Below are positions 9,001 through 17,566 of a stretch of DNA of 64,000 bases, one piece after another. The translations under genes and the position numbers were made by a program. Under the pieces are notes generated by a model. That model searched no databases. It saw only the letters and a program-made list of their open reading frames with translations, and was not told the origin of the DNA. How positions within the stretch are numbered: the stretch's first letter is position 1; every line of letters starts with the position of its first letter. The stretch covers positions 62,001 to 126,000 of the forward strand of contig NZ_JAFBBD010000003.1 in the NCBI RefSeq assembly GCF_016906995.1. The letters are read 5' to 3'. The DNA is from Spongiibacter marinus. GTDB lineage: Bacteria; Pseudomonadota; Gammaproteobacteria; Pseudomonadales; Spongiibacteraceae.

Positions 9001-9039
9001 TAAATAAAAAACCCGGCCTTGAGCCGGGTTTTTTATTTA
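9001..9039 (+). terminator. Rho-independent terminator after tRNA-Ser
   Basis: A perfect 17-base inverted repeat (9001-9017 with 9023-9039, loop CTTGA) has a CCCGGC/GCCGGG core and a run of six T. The symmetry extends four or five bases further left into the CCA end of the tRNA (8996-9000 with 9040-9044), so the terminator hairpin and the mature 3' end of the tRNA share sequence. Confidence 0.9.
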
Positions 9040-9056
9040 TGGCGTGTGGGTCGGTG

Positions 9057-9096
9057 AGAACCCTCGCCAGGGTTCTATAAAACGCAACGCGTTTTA
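9057..9096. repeat. Two tandem short hairpins
   Basis: Just past the tRNA terminator are two back-to-back inverted repeats: AGAACCCT-CGCC-AGGGTTCT at 9057-9076, and TAAAACGC-AAC-GCGTTTTA at 9078-9096. Neither belongs to a gene. They lie in the 166-base spacer before the 3' end of the large left-pointing lipoprotein gene, so they could act as its transcript-end structure or be remnants of a small palindromic element. Confidence 0.5.
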
Positions 9097-9206
9097 GACG
9101 CCGAAGCAACGCGAAGGCGCCCCGAAGGGATAAGCAAATAGCTATTCATCGTGTAGTAAGGGCTAGGCCGCTCAACCTGCGGATACAACCCTTTCTCTAA
9201 GTCTGC

Positions 9207-12200
9207 TCAAGACTTGGGCACTGGCTCCAATTTGCGACGGAAGCTGCCCGAGATCCGCACGATATTGTCGCCATCGGGCATGATTTGCTCACCGTCGATA
9301 ATCAGCGCTGTGGCCTTATAGGTGCCGGTCACATAACCATTGTCATCGGTAAGAATTTCTACCTGACAGGCTGCACCATCCAGCGTCAGCTCTGCCTTGG
9401 CGTCACGATCATACTGCGTAGTCTGGTACAGTGCGCCAATCGCCTGCAGATTCACCTGCACCGCGCGATTGTCGGCACTGTTTACATCGGCGCAGTTATA
9501 CACACCCACTGCACGCGGCATATTGATCACATCCAACTTGAGGCCTTTGCGGCGATCCAGGGTGCGATAACCGTACTGACTGTAAGAACTCTCATAGCTG
9601 TAAAGCTGATCGAAGGGGTCATAGATAAATTTGAAACGATCGCCCGTCTGCCAATGGCCGCTGCCGTCTTCAACACGCATGGTCATGCCGACTTCGTCGG
9701 GCGCCAGTTCGCCTTCGTCACCGCTGTCATTATCAGGGCGCGTCAGCACAACGGCATAGTTACGGAATTTACCACTGATTTCCAAACGGCGATCGTCACC
9801 CTCCAATAAGTTTTCCTGGGCAAACAACGTCGCGGTGTAGCTAGCGTCATAGAATTTGCCACCACGCGACACGGTTACGATTTCACACTCACCACCGGCA
9901 TCATCTGAGGTATAGCGTTGCTCCAGCAAATAGGTACCGACTTTTACCCACATGTGCATAGCGCCAGCACGATTTCGGTACTCGGTGCCACAGTGGTAGG
10001 TTGCATCCCCAGCAAAGCCACCCTGTGGCTGGGTGCCCGCATGCAGGCTAATGATATCGGAGGCATTGCCGGTAAACGGAGGCGTGCCGTCATCAGGGCT
10101 GGTACCACCGAGACCAACAGGGTTATCCAACAGGAAGTGCTGATCTGAACCCAGTTCATAACTTGGATTATCGGCCAGTTCGATACTGCCAAAATAGTCC
10201 CGAGGCAAGTCACCCTCAAGTGTTCCTGGTACACCCTCATGGTCATATACGCGGAACGGCACATTTTCAAGCTGAATAGCGTAGTCGTCCTTCTCCAGTG
10301 TGGCCGCAAGAATAACGCCTTGAATACCCCCCAACTCGCTGACGTAGTCAGTGCGTAGCCTACAGTCGCTGGCCGTGTAATCGCCGCGATTAGCTGGCGC
10401 TCCGGTAACGGCATTCATTGACAGCACCATCTGTAGCTGATCGTCGCAGATTTGCTCGCCCAGAATATGAGGAATATTCAGATACATGGCCGCAGGCACT
10501 ACGCCTTCGTACTCTGTGGTATCGATGTTGTTACGGGTATCGACATTAAACCGCAGCTGCCGAACACCACCCAACGTGGTATACACGCTGGCATAATCCA
10601 ACAAATAGCGATAATTACTGCCTGCAAACTTCAAGTAAGCGCCGTTCTTACCATTCAGAGAATCGTAAACCGGATTGTCGAGTTCGCCCGCGACGCCACC
10701 GCCTCCGGTCTCGCCCCCGGTTTCACCACCGCTGCTATTCTCGATCGTCGCCTTAAAGTAGCCATTGCTCACCGCCCGGCGAGGCTCCTCGCCCGAGAAA
10801 TTACCGGAGAAGTAACCCTCGTAGACAGGGCCGGCCTGCACCACCTTAATCACACAGTCGCCATTGTTCGAAGCCAGTCCTGACTGATCGAGATCATCGG
10901 CATTGATGTACTGCAGTACTGTGTCGTGGCCACTATCGTCACAAGAATAGGTGCCTATTGCTTCCGGTACGTGAACTCGCCATTTCTCGCGCCGTTCACT
11001 ATCCAGCCCCTCGAGATAAACCAGCCCGTTGCCGTTGTTACTTCTTAGGACATCGACAACATCGGTGAAGGTATAGCTCACTCCGTCGATATCGCCAGTG
11101 AAACCATCGCCAGTGAAGCGGCCTCGGCCTTGATTATCGACTTCCGGGTCTTCCCCGCCAGTCTCGCCACCAGTTTCCCCGCCAGTTTCCCCGCCAGTTT
11201 CCCCGCCAGTTTCCCCGCCAGTTTCTCCGCCAGTCTCTCCTCCGGTTTCTCCGCCAGTCTCTCCTCCGGTTTCTCCTCCGGTCTCTCCTCCGGTCTCTCC
11301 GCCAGTCTCTCCTCCGGTTTCTCCGCCAGTCTCTCCTCCGGTTTCTCCACCAGACTCACCTCCGGTTTCGCCGCCAGCCTCGCCTCCGGCTTCTCCACCC
11401 GACGCGTTGTCACCTATTGTGTTTGAATCGGGAATGAGGACTACTGTGTTTGCCTGTAGAGCAGTGTTGGCTAACAGCGCAGCCTGTGAATTGATCGCTG
11501 CAGACAAGTCCGCCACAAAATCAGTATAGGGAACGGCCACTGAAGAACCGTCCGAGACACCATCCAGGGCGCTGTCTTTACCATCGGCAATCAGCGCATT
11601 CATGGTGCTCACAGCAGGTAATCCTTCGCCAGAAGACATTTCCGCGAGAGCGGCCAGTAGCAGAGCGTAACGCCCTGCCTCGGTATCATCCAGGCTGTTG
11701 GCTTCCGTCGCACCAGACACGAGGCTCGGCACACTGAGAATACTAATTAAACTTGGCGCGATCGCAGTGCGAACCTCATCGTTAATCGCAGTCACAATAT
11801 CGCTTGTCAGCGGAGAGCTGCCACGGGCCATAGCGATCTCATATGCGAGGTGGGTCAGTGGTGTTACCGCCAGGGCACGATTAGGAGCAATAGCCATCGC
11901 GCGCATACTCTGACCCGAAGGAAAAGCCAATGTTGCCCTGGCAGATTCGTCGTAATAGCTAGCACCACCGCCACCGAGCACTTCTACGACTACCGGCCCT
12001 TGGTAACGACCGTAGTCCACGCTAACACTGCCGTCAGCAGCCGTTGTTCCGGTACCGATAAGCGTGACGCCATCTGCCTCATAAATGTTAACCAGAGCAC
12101 TGGACACCAAACCTAGAGACGGCGACACCGCTATCGACTCTGACTCACCGCCCTGAGGATATTTATGATCTTCATTACAAGCTGCCACCGTGACGACCAA

Positions 12201-12239
12201 CGCCAGCACGGGAAGGTGCTTCCAAGCTACAAATTTCAT
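9207..12239 (-). CDS. Large predicted surface lipoprotein with GGET repeat linker and four paralogous modules
   Basis: The 1010-residue protein has a lipoprotein signal peptide (VVTVAAC, lipidated C21). Residues about 45-110 look like a carboxypeptidase-regulatory-like beta sandwich (SALVNIYEADG, then GTTAADGSVSVDY). A helical, Ala-rich domain follows (about 110-280), typical of bacterial surface lipoproteins. Then comes a linker of 21 GGE[T/A/S/D] tetrads. The C-terminal two thirds holds four modules that I read as related: each has a first cysteine near GxYxC, a second cysteine in a strand (C-x-I/L/V), and a closing G-x-F/FR strand. Examples are YSCDD with GDCVIK and VYNCAD with AACQVE. This suggests one disulfide per module. 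Function is unknown; adhesion or ligand binding is a guess. The start at 12239 has GGAGAG three bases upstream. Confidence 0.8.
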   Translation of the reverse strand: MKFVAWKHLPVLALVVTVAACNEDHKYPQGGESESIAVSPSLGLVSSALVNIYEADGVTLIGTGTTAADGSVSVDYGRYQGPVVVEVLGGGGASYYDESARATLAFPSGQSMRAMAIAPNRALAVTPLTHLAYEIAMARGSSPLTSDIVTAINDEVRTAIAPSLISILSVPSLVSGATEANSLDDTEAGRYALLLAALAEMSSGEGLPAVSTMNALIADGKDSALDGVSDGSSVAVPYTDFVADLSAAINSQAALLANTALQANTVVLIPDSNTIGDNASGGEAGGEAGGETGGESGGETGGETGGETGGETGGETGGETGGETGGETGGETGGETGGETGGETGGETGGETGGETGGETGGEDPEVDNQGRGRFTGDGFTGDIDGVSYTFTDVVDVLRSNNGNGLVYLEGLDSERREKWRVHVPEAIGTYSCDDSGHDTVLQYINADDLDQSGLASNNGDCVIKVVQAGPVYEGYFSGNFSGEEPRRAVSNGYFKATIENSSGGETGGETGGGGVAGELDNPVYDSLNGKNGAYLKFAGSNYRYLLDYASVYTTLGGVRQLRFNVDTRNNIDTTEYEGVVPAAMYLNIPHILGEQICDDQLQMVLSMNAVTGAPANRGDYTASDCRLRTDYVSELGGIQGVILAATLEKDDYAIQLENVPFRVYDHEGVPGTLEGDLPRDYFGSIELADNPSYELGSDQHFLLDNPVGLGGTSPDDGTPPFTGNASDIISLHAGTQPQGGFAGDATYHCGTEYRNRAGAMHMWVKVGTYLLEQRYTSDDAGGECEIVTVSRGGKFYDASYTATLFAQENLLEGDDRRLEISGKFRNYAVVLTRPDNDSGDEGELAPDEVGMTMRVEDGSGHWQTGDRFKFIYDPFDQLYSYESSYSQYGYRTLDRRKGLKLDVINMPRAVGVYNCADVNSADNRAVQVNLQAIGALYQTTQYDRDAKAELTLDGAACQVEILTDDNGYVTGTYKATALIIDGEQIMPDGDNIVRISGSFRRKLEPVPKS
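11148..11399 (-). repeat. 12-bp tandem repeat (21 units) encoding GGE[T] tetrads
   Basis: The stretch is 252 bases of a 12-base unit (GGCGGAGAAACC-like on the coding strand) read as GGET, with GGEA, GGES and GGED variants at the ends. Synonymous drift (third positions alternate between blocks) shows that several blocks were copied in groups. A change of unit number keeps the frame, so linker length may vary between strains. A second mini-copy (two units) lies near 10706-10732 in the same gene. Confidence 0.95.
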
Positions 12240-12698
12240 AACGCTCTCCGACTATACGATCATCTAGTTCCGTCGCTGGGATAACAACTGCGCGAAACCT
12301 CTGAATAATTTTGCAAGCAGTATTCGCAGGACAAGCCCCTCCAACAACCCCGTATTCAGGGGTGCTGTGTCTAATCAGCGCGAGCTGTGGGTGGCCTTAG
12401 TACATTCAAACCGGACTTAATATTTTCCGCCGTAGCATGATTTAACTTGTGGGGATCACTCGTAGAGAAAGGCTTATATTCACCGGGACATGTTGATAAT
12501 GCGGTAGCTAATGTAAAGGTAAATTGCACGAGAAAGGCTGACTATGCGGATGCAGTTGCGACAAAGCAGTGGGTGTAACAGGAGCAATGGCTGCGTATTC
12601 GTTTAACTTGACGCTATACCCCTGCGCAGGTTTAGCATGATGTTCCACTTCAATACATTGAAACGGATATCTCTTCGCTTACTCACAACGCCGCGCTG
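12240..12698. other. 459-base gap with a possible decayed coding fragment
   Basis: No intact gene is seen. On the + strand 12441-12578 is open for 45 codons after a stop and reads like protein (WGSLVEKGLYSPGHV, then KADYADAVATKQWV), ending in TAA without any start codon context. I do not recognise it. The short motif TTTAACTTG occurs twice (12441-12449 and 12602-12610). Given the chimeric relic directly to the right, this gap may be scar from the same rearrangements. The promoter of the large lipoprotein gene must lie near its left end. Confidence 0.4.
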
Positions 12699-13169
12699 CT
12701 AAGAGTCAGCCATTTGAAGTTGATTCAGTTGAAGGATACCGTGCTGAATCGCAACCAGTGTCGCCATCGCCCGGTTTCTAACGCCGAGGTTTCGGTAAAT
12801 GTCTTTCACGTATCCGTCTACCGTGTACATGCTGATGGATAAGATATTGGCAAATATCTTATTGCTCTTACCCATCGCGAGTTCGTGGAGTACCTGGCAT
12901 TCGAGTGGCGTGGCCGTCAGTCCGATTAGAGAGCTATCGAAGTAGTCGGAGATGGCCCGGTACTTATTGATACACGTTGTGTGGGCTTCGTCGATAATTA
13001 CCAGGTCGAAACGACCAATTCCAAAGCGTCGTTTACCGTCGGTCTTGATTTCAATTAAGCCCATCATAATGGGGTAGATACTAAAATAGACCGCACCCTT
13101 GGTGCCTTTCTCAGATACAAGGCTCACCGGGCTAGAATCCGACAGGTGTCCTTTGGACGCATTGACGGC
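12699..13169 (-). pseudogene. Chimeric relic: HsdR-like helicase fragment fused in frame to a LuxR-type HTH
   Basis: One open frame joins two unrelated pieces. From 13169 down to about 12906 it reads as the middle of a type I restriction R subunit or related DEAD/DEAH helicase: SDSSPVSLVSEKG, then YFSIYPIMM, RRFGIGRFDLVIIDEAH (motif II) and GLTATP (motif III). At TATP it switches to a LuxR/NarL HTH (LECQVLHELAMGKSNK to the end at 12699). By eye 54 of 67 residues of that part match the intact LuxR gene at 14260-14613. The fusion point coincides with a shared ACGCC, the codons for Thr-Pro in both parents. No restriction gene lies nearby. The longest frame with a start codon is 12699-13127 (GTG). 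Probably non-functional, although a short HTH protein could still be made. Confidence 0.75.
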
Positions 13170-13213
13170 CTACCATGCTTGTTGTCGCAACCCAATGCTT
13201 GCAAGCCGAGCAT

Positions 13214-14221
13214 TTAATCGGTGAAACAGATTTCCTTGCCGTTGCCCTGGTCGTAGCAATCGCGGCGATTGGAGCTTGGCGCTGACGGCAACTGGTTTTG
13301 CGAGTTGTTGATCATTGTTCTATATGCAGCATCTGCAGCCTGTTTGCGGGCTTGGTCTTTGGCTGCCTGTTTATCGCGTTCCTGCCTGGCATAGAATTCA
13401 CGCTGCGCCCGGCCCGCCTCATAAGCCTCTTTGGCTAGTTTCTGGCCCCGAATACTATCGAGATATTGCTGACGTTGAGCCGCTGCGATTTTTCGTGCTT
13501 TTTCGGCAACTTCTCGACCCGCTGCGTCGTTTTCCAGCGCGTATTCATAGGCGATGGCAGGAACATATCCACACCCTCGCGCATTGCGATGCTCGATTTG
13601 CGAGCGCCCCCAATGCATCAAGGCTTTATCTTTTGCTAGGTAGTGCGTCATTTTCGGCATTGCCGCTGCCGCGTTGCAGAAGTCGGCCGAGAATTCACCG
13701 CGAATCAGTCCAATCTCCTCGAAATTGAGCTCTGCGCTGCGCTCACCAAAGCAATCGCCGTAAATCTTTGTCACCATGATCATCGCTTCACGCGGCGGAT
13801 ACTCGGATATTCTGTCGAGAGGAAGCGGCTTGTGCTTTTCCAGCGCTTTTTCCACCTTTTTATCGGGCACAATGCCCCAGCGGTTTGGTTCGCCTTTCTT
13901 TAATTTATTGGAGTGATCTTGAGCCCATTTTCCAAATACCTGTGCTGCGAAGTCGCGTCGCATGTAGGAGGCCGCCGTTTGTATCCCCTCTTTGCCCTTC
14001 AGGGCCCAAAACGCAACAACACCAAAAGACTTGTCAACGGCGACGAAAGCACGGGGATTCTCGAGCTGCTCTGAGCTTAAATTACATGCGGGCGGAGGCT
14101 GACTGTTCGAGTCCAATTGCGCCACGGCAGAGGAAGAAAAAGACAAAATGGCAACGGTGGCCACTATTGATTTAACTATTGCGGCCGTAAACGCCCGGTC
14201 CGCCTTCGTATACTTGGGCAT
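13214..14221 (-). CDS. Hypothetical exported protein, 335 residues
   Basis: I do not recognise this protein. It has a Sec-type signal peptide with a charged start and a hydrophobic core (about 14-34), with likely cleavage after AVA before QLDSN. The mature part has six or more cysteines. Its middle (about 200-300) is helical and rich in A, K, R and Q (RQQYLDSIRGQKLAKEAYEAG), likely coiled coil. The C-terminus ends in a short cysteine-bearing motif (CYDQGNGKEICFTD) that recurs at the ends of several small exported proteobacterial proteins, as far as I recall. It is flanked by the two LuxR-type copies, so it may have been carried or bracketed by the same duplication. Confidence 0.7.
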   Translation of the reverse strand: MPKYTKADRAFTAAIVKSIVATVAILSFSSSAVAQLDSNSQPPPACNLSSEQLENPRAFVAVDKSFGVVAFWALKGKEGIQTAASYMRRDFAAQVFGKWAQDHSNKLKKGEPNRWGIVPDKKVEKALEKHKPLPLDRISEYPPREAMIMVTKIYGDCFGERSAELNFEEIGLIRGEFSADFCNAAAAMPKMTHYLAKDKALMHWGRSQIEHRNARGCGYVPAIAYEYALENDAAGREVAEKARKIAAAQRQQYLDSIRGQKLAKEAYEAGRAQREFYARQERDKQAAKDQARKQAADAAYRTMINNSQNQLPSAPSSNRRDCYDQGNGKEICFTD

Positions 14222-14259
14222 TAGGTTCCCTCTAAAAATGTTGCAGCGCTGGGTTGTCT

Positions 14260-14613
14260 TTACTGAGTTGCAGCGTTGTTCTGAGAAAAGTCTGCCATAT
14301 CAAGATGGTTCAAATTAAGAATGCCGTGCTGGACGGCGACGAGTGTCGCCATCGCGCGATTTTTAATCCCGAGTTTTCGATAAATGTCTTTCACGTATCC
14401 GTCTACCGTGTACATGCTGATAGATAAGATATTTGCAATCATCTTGTTGCTCTTACCTAGTGCAAGTTCCTGGAGCACCTGGCGCTCACGGGGCGTGAGA
14501 GGCAGCGGCTTTACGTCGGAATACAGCATACTAGCGTTGTCGAGGGGCATGTTGGCGATCACTTTTCCGTTGCGATTGCCGAGTATCTTCCCCTGTGAAT
14601 ACGGGGCTGACAA
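14260..14613 (-). CDS. LuxR-type HTH regulator, short form (HTH domain only)
   Basis: The 117-residue protein consists of a 35-residue N-terminal tail and a LuxR/NarL-type HTH (LTPRERQVLQELALGKSNKM, then SMYTVDGYVKDIYRKLGIKNR). There is no receiver or ligand-binding domain, so it resembles stand-alone HTH regulators such as GerE. Its HTH is nearly duplicated in the chimeric relic 1.4 kb to the left, with 41 identical consecutive bases (12796-12836 and 14381-14421). It lies between the exported protein gene and a LysR gene on the same strand. Target genes are unknown. Confidence 0.8.
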   Translation of the reverse strand: MSAPYSQGKILGNRNGKVIANMPLDNASMLYSDVKPLPLTPRERQVLQELALGKSNKMIANILSISMYTVDGYVKDIYRKLGIKNRAMATLVAVQHGILNLNHLDMADFSQNNAATQ

Positions 14614-14636
14614 ATGAATAATTCAGCGCCGTCAGG

Positions 14637-15545
14637 TTAGATTATCTTATCCGACCATTCTTTAGCGATGATGCCAGACACCCACTGCTGGAAGTCCTGA
14701 ATGACGCCATCGCCCCGATAGTTGTTGCTATAGGTTAAAAAACATTCCCCGTGCCGCGTCACCTTTTCTGACATTGGCAGTACTAGCTCATCATCACTAC
14801 GCATGAATTGGTAGGATGTTGGCAGGTAGCCCATTGCAACGCCGATATTGCTCTTGACGGCCTCGATACTCGCCTGAACCGTGCTGACTACAAGCTCATT
14901 CGCAATATCCGAGAGCAGGCCCCACTGCGTTTGCCATCGTGGCCATTGATAACTGTCGTTGGCGATTTTGATGATCCGGCAACCCGTGAAGTCGCCTTCT
15001 GCCAAGCCGGGGTGCTCAGCGAGATAGCGACGCGTGCAGATAGGCGTGAGTGAGATTTCTACCAGGGGATGATAGGTAAGCTCTGGCTCATTACCACATT
15101 CGTGACGGATTGCGACGGTGGTTTCCGAGTTTTCTAGATCAACACGAGAAATATCGGAATCGATCTGAATTGTCAGATCTGGATATTTGGTTTGGAATTC
15201 GTGGATATTGGGAAAAAGTAATAGCGTTGCGATATTTGGCAAAGTATTGATAACAAAGCGCCGCTTTTTTTGCTCTTTGCGCACCGCCAGTGTAGCGGTA
15301 TCAATCAAGTCTAAACCGCGTTTAACATGCAAATAATAGCGTTTGCCCTCCGCTGTCAAAGAGATTTTACGATTCTCTCGTTGAAACAAAGTGACACCAA
15401 GATTTTCCTCTAGCGCCTTAATCTGGTGGCTAACAGCCGGGGGAGACACAAACAGTTCATTTGCCGCGTCTTTAAAGCTTAATCGACGCGCGGCGACTTC
15501 GAAAACACGAATCAAGTTAAGTGAGGGCAGGTGCGGCGTGGGCAT
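14637..15545 (-). CDS. LysR-family transcriptional regulator (GcvA-like)
   Basis: The protein has the N-terminal winged HTH of LysR regulators in the GcvA subgroup (SLNLIRVFEVAARRLSFKDA, then ELFVSPPAVSHQIKALE) and a periplasmic-binding-type effector domain (about 95-300). Length is 302 residues from the ATG at 15545, which matches the family start; an upstream ATG at 15584 would add 13 residues with no better ribosome site. LysR proteins usually control a divergent neighbour. Here the gene on that side, yqhA-like at 16023, is about 480 bases away, so the target is uncertain. Confidence 0.88.
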   Translation of the reverse strand: MPTPHLPSLNLIRVFEVAARRLSFKDAANELFVSPPAVSHQIKALEENLGVTLFQRENRKISLTAEGKRYYLHVKRGLDLIDTATLAVRKEQKKRRFVINTLPNIATLLLFPNIHEFQTKYPDLTIQIDSDISRVDLENSETTVAIRHECGNEPELTYHPLVEISLTPICTRRYLAEHPGLAEGDFTGCRIIKIANDSYQWPRWQTQWGLLSDIANELVVSTVQASIEAVKSNIGVAMGYLPTSYQFMRSDDELVLPMSEKVTRHGECFLTYSNNYRGDGVIQDFQQWVSGIIAKEWSDKII

Positions 15546-16022
15546 ACGATACGACTCAACGATACAGCAGGCTAATCGATACAAACATTGCAGGGCAGCG
15601 ACAAGAATATCTCAATGTTAGACGCGAGATCATCCTATATTACGGATGGCCTGAAAACCCCTCATTCCTGTGCCATTCGAAATCCAAACCGCCCAAACTA
15701 TCATTTCCGCCGTTAGCGCGGCGAAGTGGGTGAAGCCAAATACAACCGTGTAACCACCTAGTCATATCAGCAAACAGGTGTGAGCCACTCAAGAACAAAC
15801 CGAATGTATAATCGCCACATGTCATCAACACGAAGCCACACACCTAAGGCAAAGCAGAGCCGATGAGTACTGCCTGCACACCATTTCGGCATCAGCATGA
15901 TCAACCGTACTCAACCGCGGACCACAAACAATTGTGTGCTGTGAATCTGGGCGGTATTATCCCGCCCCGGTTAACCGCCGCTTGTCACGCTCTCTACATC
16001 TTTACACAGAGTCTTTACCGCC
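15546..16022. other. 477-base intergenic region between LysR gene and yqhA-like gene
   Basis: No supported gene lies here; the 67-codon frame at 15640-15843 has no recognisable features. The region must hold both divergent promoters. Visible structures are a palindromic ACAATTGT core at about 15929-15936, a possible regulator site, and a GGGCGG/CCGCCC hairpin (15949-15967) upstream of the right-hand gene. Confidence 0.4.
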
Positions 16023-16517
16023 ATGGAAAAAATGTTTGAAAAACTCATGTATTCATCCCGCTGGATCATGGCGCCGATCTATCTCGGCCTCAGCCTGGTC
16101 TTGCTTGCTCTTGGCATCAAATTTTTCCAGGAAATTTTCCATGTGTTCCCGCATATCCTTTCGATGAAGGAAGCAGATTTAATTCTCGTCACCCTGTCGT
16201 TAATCGACATCGCCCTGGTGGGTGGCCTGATTGTGATGGTGATGTTTTCCGGTTACGAAAATTTTGTTTCCCAGCTGGATGTCGATGATGACGCCGATAA
16301 GCTTGGCTGGCTCGGCAAGTTGGATGCGGGCTCACTTAAGAACAAGGTCGCGGCTTCTATCGTGGCGATTTCGTCTATTCATCTGCTTAAGGTATTCATG
16401 AACGCCAAGCAGATCGATAACGACAAAATTATGTGGTACTTGCTGCTGCACATCACCTTTGTGGTGTCTGCTTTTGCGATGGGCTATTTGGACAAGATCA
16501 CCCGCAGCGGCAAGTAA
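16023..16517 (+). CDS. YqhA-family (UPF0114) inner-membrane protein
   Basis: The 164-residue protein matches the YqhA/UPF0114 family (TIGR00645): start [20 protein letters not shown], four hydrophobic segments (about 13-32, 52-77, 105-122 and 136-155), and the loop [21 protein letters not shown]. The function of the family is not established. Its stop is 50 bases from the stop of the convergent rdgC gene, with a hairpin between. Confidence 0.9.
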   Translation: MEKMFEKLMYSSRWIMAPIYLGLSLVLLALGIKFFQEIFHVFPHILSMKEADLILVTLSLIDIALVGGLIVMVMFSGYENFVSQLDVDDDADKLGWLGKLDAGSLKNKVAASIVAISSIHLLKVFMNAKQIDNDKIMWYLLLHITFVVSAFAMGYLDKITRSGK

Positions 16518-16520
16518 GGC

Positions 16521-16549
16521 AATGCGCTGGTCTGCATGATCAGCGCATT
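16521..16549. terminator. Hairpin between convergent yqhA-like and rdgC genes
   Basis: A 9-base perfect inverted repeat (AATGCGCTG at 16521-16529 with CAGCGCATT at 16541-16549) sits between the two stop codons. It lacks a clear T-tract on either side, so it is a weak or processing-type end structure rather than a textbook terminator. Confidence 0.45.
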
Positions 16550-16567
16550 ACTGCATGCTATGGCGCA

Positions 16568-17485
16568 CTATGCGGCGCCCTCTTCCACCTCTTCGCCGCC
16601 AAAGGCGGCAATGACTGCCGGGATAAATTTCGCAAATTCGCCCGCCATAATGCTGAAGTCTGCATCGAATTGCTCGGCCATGGTATCGGCATTGATGTCG
16701 TCGGCGCGCTCACGGATCAAGTCACCAAACGCAATACGCTTTATACTCAGCTGATCATCAACCACGAAATCGATCCCGCCGGTCCATGTCATGGCCAACT
16801 TGCTGACAAACATACCAGACTGCAAATGGCTTTGAATTTGCTCCGAGGACAAGTCTTGGTTTTTGGCGCGAATGACGGCCGTTTCATCAGCGCGATCACG
16901 CAATTCACACTCTCCGCCTAATTCAAAACCGGTTGGCGCTGCGCCAGCAACCCATTCGGTCAGACAATGCTGAGCAGTGTTCTTAGCTTTCAGAGGAATA
17001 ACGGGCAAACTGCCAAGGGTCTCGCGCAACAAGGTGAGAAGCTCCTCGGCCTTTTTGTGGGAGGCGCTGTCGACAAACAGCAAGCCCGCTTCAATGTCGA
17101 TATAGGCGTACAGCTTTCTGGATCGCGAAAAAGCGCGCGGCAGCAGGTCGAAAACAATCTCTTCCTTCATATCCGTTCGCTCTTTTCGGCCCGGCTTGCG
17201 CCCGTCAGCTTCTTGAATTTCGCGAATTTTTTCATCGAGCACTTCGTTAACCACGGCGGCAGGCAAGACTTTTTCCTGCTGTTTAACACACAACATGACG
17301 CAGCCGTTTGCCGCGTGCAGATACTCGCTGCCGGCGTCGCCTAGGGGCTTGCTCCACCCATAGCTCGACTGCTCCTGGCTCGAACAGGGGTGGAATGCCG
17401 CTGCACTGAGCTTTTCATTAAGTTCTTCCAGGCTGGTGCTAAAGGGACGGGTAAAACGGTAGGCGAGCAGATTTTTAAACCACAT
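16568..17485 (-). CDS. rdgC: Recombination-associated protein RdgC
   Basis: The 305-residue protein is RdgC: start MWFKNLLAYRFTRPF, the KPLG and LPAAVVNEVLDEKI tracts, the RKERTDMKEE segment, and TGGIDFVVDDQLSIKRI near the end. RdgC forms a ring-shaped dimer around DNA and competes with RecA; it is needed when RecF pathway components are altered. Length is standard. It lies 81 bases downstream of the lipoprotein gene, with a terminator in between, so it has its own promoter there. Confidence 0.95.
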   Translation of the reverse strand: MWFKNLLAYRFTRPFSTSLEELNEKLSAAAFHPCSSQEQSSYGWSKPLGDAGSEYLHAANGCVMLCVKQQEKVLPAAVVNEVLDEKIREIQEADGRKPGRKERTDMKEEIVFDLLPRAFSRSRKLYAYIDIEAGLLFVDSASHKKAEELLTLLRETLGSLPVIPLKAKNTAQHCLTEWVAGAAPTGFELGGECELRDRADETAVIRAKNQDLSSEQIQSHLQSGMFVSKLAMTWTGGIDFVVDDQLSIKRIAFGDLIRERADDINADTMAEQFDADFSIMAGEFAKFIPAVIAAFGGEEVEEGAA

Positions 17486-17505
17486 AAAATCGATAATTCC
17501 AGTAT

Positions 17506-17529
17506 AAAAAAGGCGGCAAAAAGGCCGCC
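17506..17529 (-). terminator. Rho-independent terminator of the lipoprotein gene
   Basis: Read on the minus strand the sequence is a GGCGGC stem, a short T-rich loop and GCCGCC, followed by TTTTTTA. It sits 38 bases after the stop of the 17567-19192 gene and just upstream of rdgC, separating the two transcripts. Confidence 0.8.
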
Positions 17530-17566
17530 CATTGTAGAGTTTTTTGCCGCCGACACCAGCGCTAGC

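Noticed and set aside
8840-9109. 89-codon minus-strand frame with the VREGFEPS-like text
   Set aside because: It is the antisense reading of tRNA-Ser, a well-known false ORF; no independent support.
11148-11399. Possible CRISPR array
   Set aside because: The unit is 12 bases with no spacers, and the repeat is in frame with the gene.
11078-11426. Low-complexity frames on both strands (KPEERLAE and SASLSSGFS repeats)
   Set aside because: They are shadows of the 12-base GGET repeat inside the large lipoprotein gene.
15640-15843. 67-codon minus-strand frame in the LysR-yqhA gap
   Set aside because: No family features, no ribosome site, composition unlike the neighbours; kept as intergenic.
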